Assembly (NCBI GenBank): GCA_029706075.1
Contig: JAINUG010000070.1
Span: 1,721,500 to 1,785,499 of the forward strand
Source of the DNA: Aldrovandia affinis
Lineage: Eukaryota > Chordata > Actinopteri > Notacanthiformes > Halosauridae
DNA: 64,000 nucleotides
Direction of reading: 5' to 3'
Positions 32,541 to 44,118 of this stretch are shown in pieces. A program made the translations under genes and the position numbers. The notes below the pieces were generated by a model, which was not told the DNA's origin, did no database searches, and worked only from the letters and a program-made list of their open reading frames with translations. Position 1 is the first letter of the stretch. Each line of letters begins with the position of its first letter.

Positions 32541-32746
32541 TACATAAGGCTGTGTTCAGAGTTTGCACCTGCTTAAGTTCCTCAAGGTAATACATCAGTT
32601 GTGAGGGAAAAGCTGTTCTTATTCAGACTTTTGCTATGCACGTGCTTAACTCTGAAATTCGGCAGAGTAGATTTAGTAGTAGAGGGGTAGTAGAGTTAAA
32701 GGGACCCTGCAGGCTGTACATCGTGGAGGCAGAGTAGTATAATGGT

Positions 32747-32975
32747 TGTGGCAGTGGCAGTGTAGCATAATGGTTGGGGAAATGGGCTTGTATTGCTAAG
32801 GTTCCAGGTTCGATTCCCAGGTGAGACACTGCCACTGTACCCTTGAGCGAGATACTTAACCTGAATTGCTTCAGTTAATGTCCAGCTGTATAAATGGATT
32901 GTATGTAAATAAATGTAAACTGTGTAAGTCGCTCTGGATAAGGGCGTCTGCTAAATGTCTGTAATGTAATGTAAT
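32747..32975 (+). mobile_element. UnaSINE-like SINE
   Basis: tRNA-derived head with box B GGTTCGATTCC (32808-32818). The tail has stem CGCTCT / AGGGCG around a GGATA loop (32930-32946) and ends in TGTAA repeats. The tail matches the LINE at 60890-61408. Confidence 0.85.
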
Positions 32976-33175
32976 GTTATGGAACAGGGCTTGTAATGTA
33001 AAGGTTACAGGTTTGATTCCTGAATGGGGCACTGCCGTTGTACCCTTGAACAAGGTGCTTACCTAAAATTGCTTCAGTAAATATCCAGCTGTGTAAATGG
33101 TATCTATGAAAAGTGAACTGTGTAAGTCGCTCTGGATAAGAGTGCCTGTTAAATTCCTGTAATGTAATGTAAGGC
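32976..33175 (+). mobile_element. Second SINE copy in tandem
   Basis: Directly follows the first SINE, with a shortened and more diverged head (box B-like GGTTTGATTCC), the same GGATA stem-loop near 33131 and the same TGTAA tail. Insertion into the tail of the first copy, or a dimer, would explain the arrangement. Confidence 0.8.
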
Positions 33176-33474
33176 TGTTTTGGGCAACAGGTTGGACACA
33201 CAGTTTGCATTATAAAAAAGAATGTCCATAGTAAATGACGCCGCGCCCACTGGACTCCAAATCCAAGGTTCACTAAGAAGATAATGTTTAAAGGATCATT
33301 TGTACCACATGCAATTACTTTCTTGCTTCAAATGCATTGATTGTTATGAACAGTTACTCTGCATGGTGTTCCACACTTACATGTTATGTATGTATTTGGA
33401 TGGGTCTTGTTTTGGACTGCTAATGTCTTGACTGTGATGAGTTTCCAAATTAAGCCAAATAAATGTTTCCACTA

Positions 33475-33530
33475 ATAACAATAATAACAATAACAACAAC
33501 AACAATAATAATAATAATAAATAATTAATT
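33475..33530. repeat. AAT/AAC microsatellite
   Basis: Mixed AAC and AAT trinucleotides. Bases 33180-33470 and 33531-34015 show no feature. Confidence 0.85.
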
Positions 33531-34015
33531 GAACTACTAAAGTACTATTATTTGTATCAGTATTATTACTGCACTTTGCAAGATAGGCAGCAATCAATAG
33601 ATTGAGAGAGGCCCAAACACATGAAAGCAGTGTGCATTCAGGTTTCCATGGGTGTAGAGTAGAGAATAGACAGTCATGTGGCTCTCTGCTTCTAAAAAAA
33701 CGCAACCTAGGCCAGAAAGAGAGTTGTGGAGAGTAAAATGTCAGAGGAAGAACAACACATGACAGCGCTCTATAAAAAGGGCCACATGAAAAGGTTTGTA
33801 GGGTTTTTCAGGAGAAATATGCCAATCATTAATAAATCAGTCCGGCTACTGACTTGCTGCGTGATTTTTATGTTAAGCCAAACAATTTCCCTGGGGTTGA
33901 TGTTCAAACACCTATTAACCTTTTTTTTCCAGAAAAATAAAAATTGAGTTCAAGCTCCAATTAGGTATTCATGTCATATGATCATTTTAAAGTAAACCAC
34001 TGATGATTTTCATAA

Positions 34016-34017
<2 letters not shown>

Positions 34018-34053
<36 letters not shown>

Positions 34054-34055
34054 GT
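34018..34055. repeat. CA-TA microsatellite
   Basis: CA units passing into TA units, then GTG. Bases 34056-34885 have no recognised gene or element. Confidence 0.9.
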
Positions 34056-34889
34056 GCATGGTGGAGTCGAATGTCAAATAATGATTGATTTGGATTATAC
34101 AGACACAATTGAATGAATTGGGATATAAATGTTATTAAATATGTATTCAGCTAAAATCTGTGTTTTAATGCGCCATCTGTCGAGGGTCATTCCTCCATAT
34201 TAATATTTGCTACATGAAAGTGTGATTAATATTTCTAAGATGAATTCAGGCAGATAAAAAAAAAAATCTATGCGTTCTGCCCTATCAAGGTTGAGTAACT
34301 CATTCTCAAGGTTTGTGTACAAGGATTGCATTAATGAGCCTGTTAAACCATCTTCATCCTCACCTTGTGTACAAAAAAAAGCAAAAAAACTGCAGATCAA
34401 TTGGGAACCTGGGATTTAACATCTGACATATTTCATGTCTCCGCCTCCTTTATTCCTCAGCCTGCAGCGGTGTGTCAGTCATCGGCGCATTCGCAGTCGC
34501 AACCCCTGTTCATCCATAAATGAAGAGGAAGCACCCGAGGAATGGCATTGATTCATAGTCCCCTCCGCTCCTTTTCATCCAACCCTGGATTTATTTATTT
34601 GTTATTTATTTATATATCTATCTATATGGGAGACCCTCTCCCTTCCGAGACGACTGTACAAGGTTGTTGTGGCAATGCTACATTAATGGGATATTTCAGG
34701 AGAGGCGAGAATGTGCTGTAGGTGCTGGCCTGCGGCAGGTCAAATGAGCACCAGGCCCCAAAGAACCAGCACTAGAATATACGGCCATTTAACAGTGATT
34801 GGTTTTAGCACGGACATTGAGCTTGAAAATTATCCACGTCTTCAGTACATTAAACTAACACGCATGGGATGGTAACAAGCTAGAAGTAT

Positions 34890-35372
34890 CTGCCAAAATA
34901 AATGAAGGGTTCTGGCGGCTCTGTTATGGTGTCGGGTGCATTTTCCTGGCATGGTTTGGCTCCACTCAACCTCTTAAAGGGCAAAGTAAATGGCAATAAA
35001 TACAAAGCCATTCTGAGTGACCACCTTCATCCTATGGTGAAGCATTAATGTATATATGAGAGTCGTCTCTTCCAGGATGACAACACCTCATCCACAGGGC
35101 ATGAGTGGTCACTGAATAGTTTGATGAGCATGAAAACGATGTGAACCATATGCCATGGCCATCTCAACCACTAGATCTCAACTCAACTGAACACTTATTC
35201 TGGAGTGGTGCCTGAGACTGTGAATGGTTCTGCACTCCACCAATAGCATTGTAGACACTTATTGAATCTATGCCAGGGTGCACTGAAGCTGTTCTAGTGG
35301 CTCGTGGTGGTTCAACGACCTATTAAGACACTTTATGTTGGTATTTCCTTTAGTTTGGCAGTTCCCTTATCT
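34890..35372 (+). pseudogene. Tc1-like transposase C-terminal fragment
   Basis: Sense remnant: LAPLNLLKGKVNGNKY, a SDHLHPMVKH segment, RLFQDDNTSSTGHEWS with the second catalytic Asp, and a worn PLDLNSTEHLFW-like Glu region. It is followed by a family 3' tail that ends near GTATTTCCTTTAGTTTGGCA. Multiple stops. The same family appears in antisense at 15021 and 40815. Confidence 0.75.
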
Positions 35373-36029
35373 GCATATATTATTGTCTTCACATGGTTCC
35401 ACTGCTGCAGTAACCAATAGGCTCTATAAATTACATAGCAGATGAGGGTGTAACACCATTACACTAAAGCAACATGGATGGCACCTCTAACCTTAGTATA
35501 GGACCAAAGGACTACTGCTTCAAACTTTGGGAAGACCAAACCGAATGCGATACGGTATGCCGATACCTGATTGGATAATGGATGCTACAGAATTTTGATC
35601 ACGGACAAGGTGTGACAGTACAGGAGACAAGATGAATACAGGGGTTGAGGGTTTGATGGTAACGCAGAATTAATAGAGGTCCGGAAGGAAAGCAGGTGTG
35701 CACAGGGACAGGGGGGCTAATGAAGAAAACTGAGCCATAGAGATATGTGTGAAAGCTGAGGAGGAGGCAGAAGAGCCTGAAGGAAGAATTTTAACATCAC
35801 CAAATGTCTTGTGCTATGTCTTAGAATAGCATCCTCTGTTATTTTATATTAGTAGGGCCCTTACATTGTCATCATCAAGATGCATCAATACCATGCACTT
35901 CAGTCCTCCAGCAGCAAGATGGTGATACAGTAACTTTGTGAAGCCATTAAGCCATTTCAAGTGGCAATCCTACTATAAATATCAGCTTTGTGAAGCCCAC
36001 AACATACAGTTTTTGGTGAGACTCGAAAG

Positions 36030-36290
36030 TGTAAATTCAGTTCTGTGGTTGTTTTGTGCTTATCCTGTTAAGTCTATCCCCGTTTTTGAGCTTCAACTTG
36101 CGACCACTGTTCCTCTTTCCTGGTGTAGTATTTCCTTGTTTGGCATATGCCATCATGATTTTTGACACGGTTTCCCTTGGTACATTAAATAATGTTACAG
36201 TTTCTGTGACTGACACACCTGCAATTCAGATTGACCTCTTGAACTGTTTGACCTCTTTCAAATGTTTTTAGATCTCTTTAGGAACTCTGT
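36030..36290 (-). pseudogene. Tc1-like transposase N-terminal HTH fragment
   Basis: On the minus strand: GVSVTETVTLFNVPRETVSK, then MMAYAKQGNTT and KRNSGRKLKLK. This is the bipartite helix-turn-helix start of a Tc1-like transposase with the GRKxKL linker. Nothing of the catalytic domain follows on the minus strand below 36030. Confidence 0.8.
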
Positions 36291-36452
36291 ATTAAAGATA
36301 TTAAACATTAAACATATTAAAGTGTTACGTCTTTTATAGGAGAAACATATTGGTAATTAGTATTGACATTAATATGAAACAGATCATTTAATTGCGATTT
36401 TGTTCATTCGAAATACGAGTCCTTTTTAATTTTAATTTTGTGTTTCCATTGT

Positions 36453-36456
<4 letters not shown>

Positions 36457-36501
<45 letters not shown>
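36457..36501. repeat. TG microsatellite
   Basis: Uninterrupted TG run of about 22 units. Confidence 0.95.
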
Positions 36502-36503
<2 letters not shown>

Positions 36504-36969
36504 ATGCGTTTAAATGAAAAAACTAAAGTTTTTAAATACATATTTAAAATATTAAAAAATTGCGAATAGAGCAGATGAAAAATCATTCTGCCTTGGTGGT
36601 GGAGCAGAACTTTCTCCCTCACAGCTACAGGTACTGAATGGGCTTCAACAAATCTCCCAAATCACTTTCCAAGTGAGGGGCTGCCTGTTCCTGCACTAAG
36701 TCGCCATCAAGTTTAAGTATTGCCATTCCTAATTTATATATTTATATGTTGACCCTGGCCCTTGGCCATCATCTATGACACTCTTGGTTCATTAGTCAGC
36801 ATGCATTCCATGGAGCTATTAAAAATGTTGAGCATTTGTAAGGATGGAAGAATCGTGTGCTCATGTGTCACCATAGAGAACATCGATCTTATGTGGTATG
36901 GCAGATTCACTTGAACTAGGATTGATGCGTCAATGTGGTTTAGGACTAAGATGGCAAGGCTGCCAACCT

Positions 36970-37027
36970 GTGCACATTGATCTTCCTATATAAACAACAC
37001 TTGCACATTGATCTTCCTATATAAACT
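36970..37027. repeat. 31-bp tandem duplication
   Basis: GCACATTGATCTTCCTATAT with its AAAC end occurs twice, 31 bases apart. Confidence 0.85.
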
Positions 37028-37029
37028 CA

Positions 37030-39380
37030 CAGTGTTGTGATTGGAGGGCTGCATTGATGTTATACCCTGGAAAAGTCAAGTTGGCACTTTCTTAGTAATG
37101 GGAATTTCCATGACTAAACTGCGGACCGGAAACCATTAATTTACAATGAGATGCAAACTTTTCTTCATCATACTAAAACAAAATACTGATTGAAATATTG
37201 AAAACATGTCTGGGGGTTATTCCTTGAATTAATTGCTGACATGCAAACCCTTTTATTAAGGATCAATGTAAAAAGTACTAAATTAAAATACAACAGCAGG
37301 TACTACCGGTCACTATGAAACATTGTGCTCTCATGGGGGTTGTAGTTCAATATTCATTTAGCCATTTTACTTTTAAGTTGATCGCTCGATTCCTTAATAA
37401 AAGTGCTTTATTAACAGCAAATAATCGCACCCAAGAATGTTTTCAACCTTTTAATGGCCATTTTCTTCAATATGATGATGGAAAGTTTGCGTCCCATTGG
37501 AAATGAATGGGTTCAAAATTGAGTTTTTCCCCAGAAGTTACACAACTTCAGTTTACTCTTTCCCAGCATGTTTATTGACTAATGTTTTATGGGGAATTCA
37601 TTAGCCAATGACGCAACAGATGTTATTTATTTTTATCATTCTTCCCATGCTGTTGTTGTCTTATCTTTGCAATTTCATATTCATAATGAAACCCAAAATA
37701 TATCATTAACACTTCCTCAAAATTAATGCCTTTAGAATATGAGAAGAAAATATTAAATATGAATAATAAACGGTTGTTATTATACAATAAGCAAAAGCCT
37801 CTTTTGGTGAAAATAGAATATTTCAGTTGATTATGTTTGGGTGCTAAACTTAAATATCATCATTTAGCTAACTGGGTCTTCTGCCAAGGACAGACATTGT
37901 GCTGAGAAAATGTGACAAAATTAAGGAACACTTTGAATGTGAAGATCCAGAATCCAGTGAATGTGAGATAATTTACTAATTTAGCTTAAGACCTTTGAAC
38001 TAAACAGCAAGGCACTTTTCGTGCTTCAAACCAACCTTCCTTAAAGGTAGTGCTGTGCTGTGGTCCTTTATATAGTATCTACCTTTATATAAAGTGTAAC
38101 GTTTGATAAATTTCAAACAAATTTATGTGGGACTGATAATATCAATTCAACTGAATTTTAGTTTTTCAAATGTTTTTCAGTTAGTTATTCACTACCCCCA
38201 CAGTAACATTACATGTATGGTAAACAATGCCATATCAAGGGCATGTCGACAGCGGTATGTTTTTTTCCCTGATGAAAAGCACTTGTTTTGTCTAAATCGA
38301 TGCTTCCATTGTACGAGCACTGTAATGTAAGCGACTCACCATCCTGCAGAATTCTCTGTTATTCACCTCAGTGTTCTTTTTGATATTTTAACCCCTTATT
38401 GATCTGAAATGAGGTTGTTTCCACTGAACCAGATGGATCACCCCCCCCGCCCCCGCTCTGACACAGACAGGCAGTGCTAGAACTCCTGCCTGCAGTTTTA
38501 ATTACTGACAGTAACCTGGGGAATCAGTGGGGTGTGCAGACAGAGGCTGAACTTTGATGTTCTCCACAAGGCCAAACAGTGTGGAGAATGAAAAGGAACA
38601 AAAGTGAAAAATATATATTTTTCATAACATTTTCATTTTTCCATAATATGTCATGATCTTTTTGTGGGCTATTATTGCAGCAGATGTTTAACACTTACAT
38701 TTTTCTGCTGGGTATATGATATTGAGTCATTTTATTCATAGTGGAATTAAGTTAAAATCCCCCTTGCAAACTGCAGCTGTTTCAAATCTTTAATAATACA
38801 CAAAAGCCTAGCAGATGACACATACCATATTCTTTATTTGTTCTTTTTTTGAATGAACAGTGTGTCCTTGTCCCACATGCACCATTCATGCATCACCCAG
38901 CAATGCTATAAATAAAATCAAATAATTTGCTGTTGAAAGTAGCCTTCTCATGCACATTCAGTTTAACCGCAACAGTTAACATGCATTCATCAATATGCAT
39001 ATCACAGAAGCAACAAGACCAAAAGTAACATAACCACAGGACAGCCAGCAACATGAATGATGTGAATGAGCATCAACCTGGAAAATCAGCACTAAGTCAC
39101 ACGCAGACACCATTAATTGTACTTTATAATCCATAGGTGTCTTTCCTCGATTCCCCAAACAACCCCTCCGCCTCAGCACCTCCCCAACCGTCTGTCAGGT
39201 ACTTTCTCTTGACCTCCAAGCCCCCCCGCCTCACAACATCCTCCTCTTTATTCAGCTTGCGTTTCTAACCCCAGCAGTATGCAGGTCATTCAGTTTTAAA
39301 GATATTAATCCAGAAACCTGAAATTATCAATTCAATCTGGGTTTGGTCCCAAATAATTGTTTCTAGAAACAAAATACAGG
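37030..39380. other. Non-coding stretch, no gene seen
   Basis: Mostly AT-rich. No terminal repeats, tandem arrays or coding signatures. A C-run of about nine bases is near 38439. Confidence 0.5.
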
Positions 39381-39386
39381 TATATA

Positions 39387-40081
39387 CACTACCGGTCAAA
39401 AGTTTTAGAACACCCGCATTTTCCAGTTGAATAACCTGAAATGGTACAAAGGTAAGCGGTAAACTGCCAGAGGTTTAAAAAAAAAGTTTAGGTTACAAAA
39501 AACTGAAAAATAATGTATATTTTTTGGCAGTGAGTAGTTTCCTACACCATCAAAAGGCACTTGGAAACTGGAGGAAACTCTGACAGGAAGAGGTCTGGCA
39601 GACCCAAAGCCACAACAAAATCAGAAGACAAGTTTCTGAGAGTCAACAGCTTATAGGTGATAGGTGGCTCACAGGACAACAGCTTCAAGCACAGCTTAAC
39701 ACTGGTCGAAGTAAGTAAGTCTCAGTTTCAACTGTGAAGAGAAGTCTTCGAGCTGCAGATTTGACAGGTTGAGTGGCAGTAAGAAAGCCATTGCTAAGAT
39801 GGCAAAATAAGAAATGCCTGGGCCATGAAGCACCGCCAGTTGACTACTGAAGACTGGAAGAAGGTCTTATGGACCGATTAATCAAAATTTTGAAATCTTG
39901 AAATTTTTAAAGGTTTTTGTATGCCGTCGAGTAGGCGAAAGGATGGTTCCTCAGTGTGTGACACCAACTGTCAAACATGGAGGAGGGAGCATGATGGTCC
40001 CATGTCAACCCATTACTTGTTCCCTGAAAAGGGCCTTTTTTTATAACTGAAATTTACATTATTTTTCTGTTTTTGGTAACC
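39387..40081 (+). mobile_element. Tc1-like transposon, truncated at 3' end
   Basis: The terminal repeat CACTACCGGTCAAAAGTTTT begins after a TA (39385-39386). The N-terminal transposase part follows in degenerate form (RLTGQQLQAQLN-like, then TTEDWKKVLWTD followed by a stop near 39880, then GGSMMV). An internal deletion then joins to the 3' subterminal region, which breaks off at about 40081 without the right end. Confidence 0.85.
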
Positions 40082-40814
40082 AGTTTTTCATGCTCTATTT
40101 AAAAATAAATAGTGTTGTCTCCCAGAAATCTCACACAAATCTGTCCCATTGACAAGCGCTGTACTATTTGACAGGCAATAGTGTGATCAAATAAACACTG
40201 GACAAGAAAAGTAACTAGCGCACCTATGGAGGGCGGGCGGCAGTCACTGTGCAATCTGCCTCATAGCAAAAAAGACCCAACTGATTGGTTTAATAAAATG
40301 TGTTTGTTTTTGTCACAGGGGAAAATGATGTTAAAAATAGGTAGTGCCATTCTTTGGTGCCGTGGTGGTTGAATGGAATTCTATGAGAGCGAGCAGAATC
40401 TACTGGGTGAAATCTCACGCACCACTTCGACCTGCCTACCAGTACCCCATGCTGTAAGGCCAAGGCCCTGTTCTCTCCTCCCAAGGCCACTGTGATTAAC
40501 CGGGCTCGCAGCCAACGCTATCTGTCCGCTACCGCCTGCCTGGTCCCCTGAGCTCCTCTCACTCCACACAATCTGTTTATACTCTCTTTTGAGAATTGGA
40601 AACACCTGCTAGTAAACCATGCGGGCTAGCGAACAACACGTGCAACTGGCAGCGCTATCATTTGAGCTCCTAGTGGACAGTTAGGGGTGATAAAGACACG
40701 GAGCAAGATTTTTGCTTTGAACGTTTCAGCATATGCCTGTAAAAAAATATTATACCTTTCATTTGCACTGATGAGAAATGTGTCAATGAAACCCTTCAAC
40801 ATGAAACTATCACA

Positions 40815-41240
40815 ATGACAGACATACAAGTAACTTCCAAATAAAGGAAACACCATGCACCTGGGCATAATTGCTACAAGTGTCTGGAACTCTATTGGAG
40901 GGATGCAACACCATTCTTCCACAAGAAATTCCATCATTTTGTGTTTTGTTTATAATGGTGGAATACTCTCAGGCTCCAGAATCTCACATAAATCTTCAAT
41001 TATGTTACAATCTGATGACTGAGACGGCTATAGCATATGGTTTATACTGTATTGTTTTCATGCTCATCAAACCATTCAGCGACCACTCATGCCCTGTGGA
41101 TGGGGGCACTGTCGTCCTTTAAGAGACCACTCCTATCAGTATAGAAATGCTTCACCATAGGATGAACGTGATCACTCAGAATGGCTTTGTATTTATTGAC
41201 ATTTATCTTGCCCTCTAAGGGGTTGAATCTACCTAAACCA
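40815..41240 (-). pseudogene. Tc1-like relic, antisense
   Basis: Antisense of the family at 34890: AGAATGGCTTTGTATTTATT, GCATGAGTGGTCGCTGAATGG-like and the terminal AAATAAAGGAAACACC. Strongly degenerate. It is cut at about 41242 by the LTR element. Bases 40082-40814 show nothing recognised. Confidence 0.65.
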
Positions 41241-41242
41241 CC

Positions 41243-41609
41243 GTGTGTTGAATTAACACGGCTTTGTTCTTTTGAAAGTTTTGTTTGTGATTACCGTACT
41301 ATTTTGTGGCAATCGGACGGAAGATTTTTTTGATAAACGACAACGGATTGGACGACGACAACGACAAAGGAATTGGATCACCGAAAGAACAACAACGAGA
41401 GTGAAAGTTTGTGGACATTGTTGAACTTTCAGTGACATTGCTTGTAAGCCAAATATCCCTACACGGGAGCGGCATTTCCGACCGTGGAATTATCCGCTGT
41501 AATTAATAAATCCCTTTTATTTTGAACTGTCTCCATTTTTATCGTTGTACATTGATTAAGTTATCAATTATTGGCGGAGTGGAAACCCCACACCCTTGGT
41601 TGCGCTACA
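41243..41609 (+). repeat. 5' LTR, truncated at its start
   Basis: Homology to the 3' LTR begins at GTGTTGAATTAACAC; the TGTAGCGCC start is missing, where the Tc1 relic ends. An AATAAA signal is near 41502. The U5 end reads GTTGCGCTACA. Confidence 0.8.
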
Positions 41610-41673
41610 TGTGGTGGAGAATGCGGGCAACTATTAAGCCATTTAATAAATAACTTACTCTGTACAGCGTGAA

Positions 41674-42130
41674 ATGGAGGCGCTCATTAGACAGATAGAG
41701 AAAGGACACACTGCGCAGCTGGCGCACAACCAAGCGCTGCTGGATGAGCAATGGCAGCAGACAACCCTTCTGCGCCAGGAAATAGCGCGGCTGTCAGCTA
41801 TCACAACCCCCCGCCGACCAAACCCCAGTGCGTTCATGGTGAAGATGACCACGCAGGATGACGTTGAGGCGTACCTCCAAACCTTTGAGCGAACGGCGAC
41901 CCGAGAAGGGTGGGCTCCAGGGCAATGGGCTGGACTGATAGCTCCATTCCTGTCCGGGGCGGCCCAGCACACGTACCAGGATTTGGATGAGGTCCAGGCC
42001 GCGGACTACACCGTCCTAAAGAGGGAAGTCTCATCTCATCAGTGCCAGATTCAGGGCACAGTCTCATCAGCCAGGCACAGAAGTTCCACAATTGGACCTT
42101 CGACGCCACATTACCGCCCCGAGCCCAGTC
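41674..42130 (+). pseudogene. Gypsy gag fragment
   Basis: Starts MEALIRQIEKGHTAQLAHNQ, a helical N-terminus. It then reads KMTTQDDVEAYLQTFERTA and APFLSGAAQHTYQDLD, matching the capsid start of fish Gypsy gag proteins. A frame change near 42040 moves the continuation (AQKFHNWTFDATLPPRAQ) to the next frame. No zinc knuckle and no protease motif follow, so the gag C-terminus and protease are lost or unrecognisable. The start is the first ATG after the leader. Confidence 0.8.
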
Positions 42131-42389
42131 CCAAGGCCCCCCACTGTGTGAAGTTCAGGACGCGGATCCGCCGCCCTCATCGGAGGTGGGGTCCGAATCT
42201 GAAGCGGTCGAGGCCGCCAGACAGTGCGGATTCCAGGGAGCAGACCCACAGCCATCAGCAGAGGGGCCGGCAGAGGCTGGCGCTGCCGAGGCAGCCCCAA
42301 TGGAGGAAGAGCCGATATGGGCGGAATTGTTCCCGATGGGCCACGAGGAGGCGCCCAAGTCCCCGCCCTTGACGGGATGGTTCGGGACA

Positions 42390-42722
42390 GCCCAACTGGA
42401 GGATCAGAACCAGAGACACACTTTACAACACATCACGGTGGTCGATGGGACACTCATGGAGGGGGTAAGCGACAAAACGTACCCTCATTTTGCCATTAAA
42501 AAGCGGCTCCTATACCAGGTGGTCATGAGTGAAGGACGAGAGATAGAGCAGCTGTTAGTGCCACACTCCATGGTAAACACTGTTTTACAGTTGGCGCATG
42601 CGCACATGCTGGGGGTGCACTTGGGGGTCGAGAAGAGAAAGTGGGTGAGGTTAATTATAGGGTAAGTCAACTCGACCGTCGCAAGAAAACCCAGCTGTAC
42701 CATATAAACCTTTTGAAAGAGT
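42390..42722 (+). pseudogene. Integrase zinc-binding and C-terminal pieces
   Basis: Reads LLYQVVMSEGREIEQLLVPH, then LAHAHMLGVHLGVEK: the region around the HHCC zinc domain of Ty3/Gypsy integrases. At about 42640 it jumps directly to VNYRVSQLDRRKKTQLYHIN and LLKEWH, the C-terminal end of the integrase. The catalytic DDE core is therefore deleted. Both pieces lie upstream of RT. Confidence 0.78.
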
Positions 42723-42729
42723 GGCATGT

Positions 42730-43800
42730 CAGCGACCAGGTCCCAGAGGGGGGACCACAGCCATGTTTTACAGCCAGCCAGGTGGACGAAGTTCCGCTAG
42801 GGGAGCAACTGAGCACGGCCCAACGACAGGAGCTATGGGAGCTGGTGGGCTGCCATAGAGATATCTTCTCGATGGACCCGGGGGAGACAGACGTCATTGA
42901 ACACCACATCACCACTCCCCCGGGAGTCAAGGTAACCCAGCGGCCATACCGCATTCCAGAGGCATGGCGTGAGTGGTGCAGCCCCATAGTCCTGATGAGG
43001 TTTCAAAATTTGATGCGTACCCCATGCCTAGGGTGGATGAGCTGATCGAGCGGCTCGGGACGGCCAGATACATCAGCACGCTGGACCTGATGAAGGGGTA
43101 CTGGCAGGTGCCCCTGACAAGGGAGTTTAGGGAGAAGACGGCGTTCGCTACCCCGGATGGTCTATATCAGTACAGGAAACTGCCATTTGGGTTGCACGGG
43201 GCCCCTCCCACGTTCCAGCGGATGATGGATCAGATACTGCGTCCCCATCGACAGTATGCTGCCGCGTACCTGGACGACATTGTCATCCATGGAGAAGACT
43301 GGGTAACCCATCTCAGGCAAATGCAAGAGGTGCTGCACGCACTAAGAGGGGCGGGGCTGACAGCAAACCCCCAGAAGTGTCACCTTGGGCTACAGGAGGC
43401 AGAGTACCTGGGTTACACCATTAGCCGAGGGTTAGTCAAGCCCCAAGAGGCCAAGATCGAGTCGATCCGGAATTGGCCGCACCCCACGACACAGAAACAG
43501 GTGCGTACGTTCATCGGGCTGGCCAGTTATTACCGGCGATTTATCCCCAACTTTGCATCCCTGGCTAGCCCGTTGACCGACCTGACCCGGAAAAAATTGC
43601 CGCAACGGGTGGAGTGGACCGAGACCGAGGAGGCTGCATTCCAGAACCTCAAGGCGGCGCTCTGTTCCAGACCGGTGCTGGTCACTCCGGACTTCCAAAA
43701 GCCCCAGCTGGTACAGACGCTTGCATCTGAGACCAGAATCGGGGCGGTCCTGTCTCAAGCACAGGGGGGTCTGCTAAATGCCGGTAATGGGGTGAAGAAC
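42730..43800 (+). pseudogene. Gypsy reverse transcriptase
   Basis: Linker to RT: QRQELWELVGCHRDIFSM, then VIEHHITTPPGVKVTQRPYR. A deletion and frameshift near 42970 remove the fingers region. Then AYPMPRVDELIERLG, ISTLDLMKGYWQVPL with the first catalytic Asp, KLPFGLHGAPPTFQRMMD, and AAYLDDIVIHGEDW with the YxDD box intact. The thumb and connection follow (KCHLGLQEAEYLGY, GLASYYRRFIPNF). At the RNase H start the motif reads VQTLASETRIGAVLSQ, so the usual first catalytic Asp is a Leu. The open frame 42973-43809 is 278 codons. Confidence 0.92.
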
Positions 43801-43805
43801 ACCCA

Positions 43806-44110
43806 GTGATGTACATAAGCCGTAAGCTTCTGCCAAGAGAGACGAGGTACTCTACGGTGGAAAAAGAGTGCCTCGCTATCAAATGGGCACTGGAGACACT
43901 CCGATACTATTTATTCGGGAGAAAATTTACGTTGGTAACGGATCATGCCCCGTTGGTGTGGATGTCGAAAAATCGCAAGAGTAACGCGAGAGTGACACGC
44001 TGGTTTCTGTCATTACAACCTTTTAATTTTGATGTGCAACGTGGACGCCCTCTCACGGAGAGAAGCCCTGTGGTGCCAGGCTGCTCCCCCCTCCGGGTTG
44101 GAGCTGAGGG
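43806..44110 (+). pseudogene. RNase H domain remnant
   Basis: Continues in another frame: MYISRKLLPRETRYSTVEKE with the catalytic Glu, LAIKWALETLRYYLFGRKF, then LVTDHAPLVWM with a catalytic Asp, and RVTRWFLSLQPFNFDVQ. A small deletion near 44040 leads into NVDALSRREA, the usual end of these proteins, followed closely by the polypurine tract. There is no integrase downstream. Confidence 0.9.
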
Positions 44111-44118
44111 GGAGGGTG

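Noticed and set aside
41655..42358. Several 60-105-aa minus-strand frames
   Set aside because: Shadows of the GC-rich gag and integrase-piece coding strand of the LTR element.
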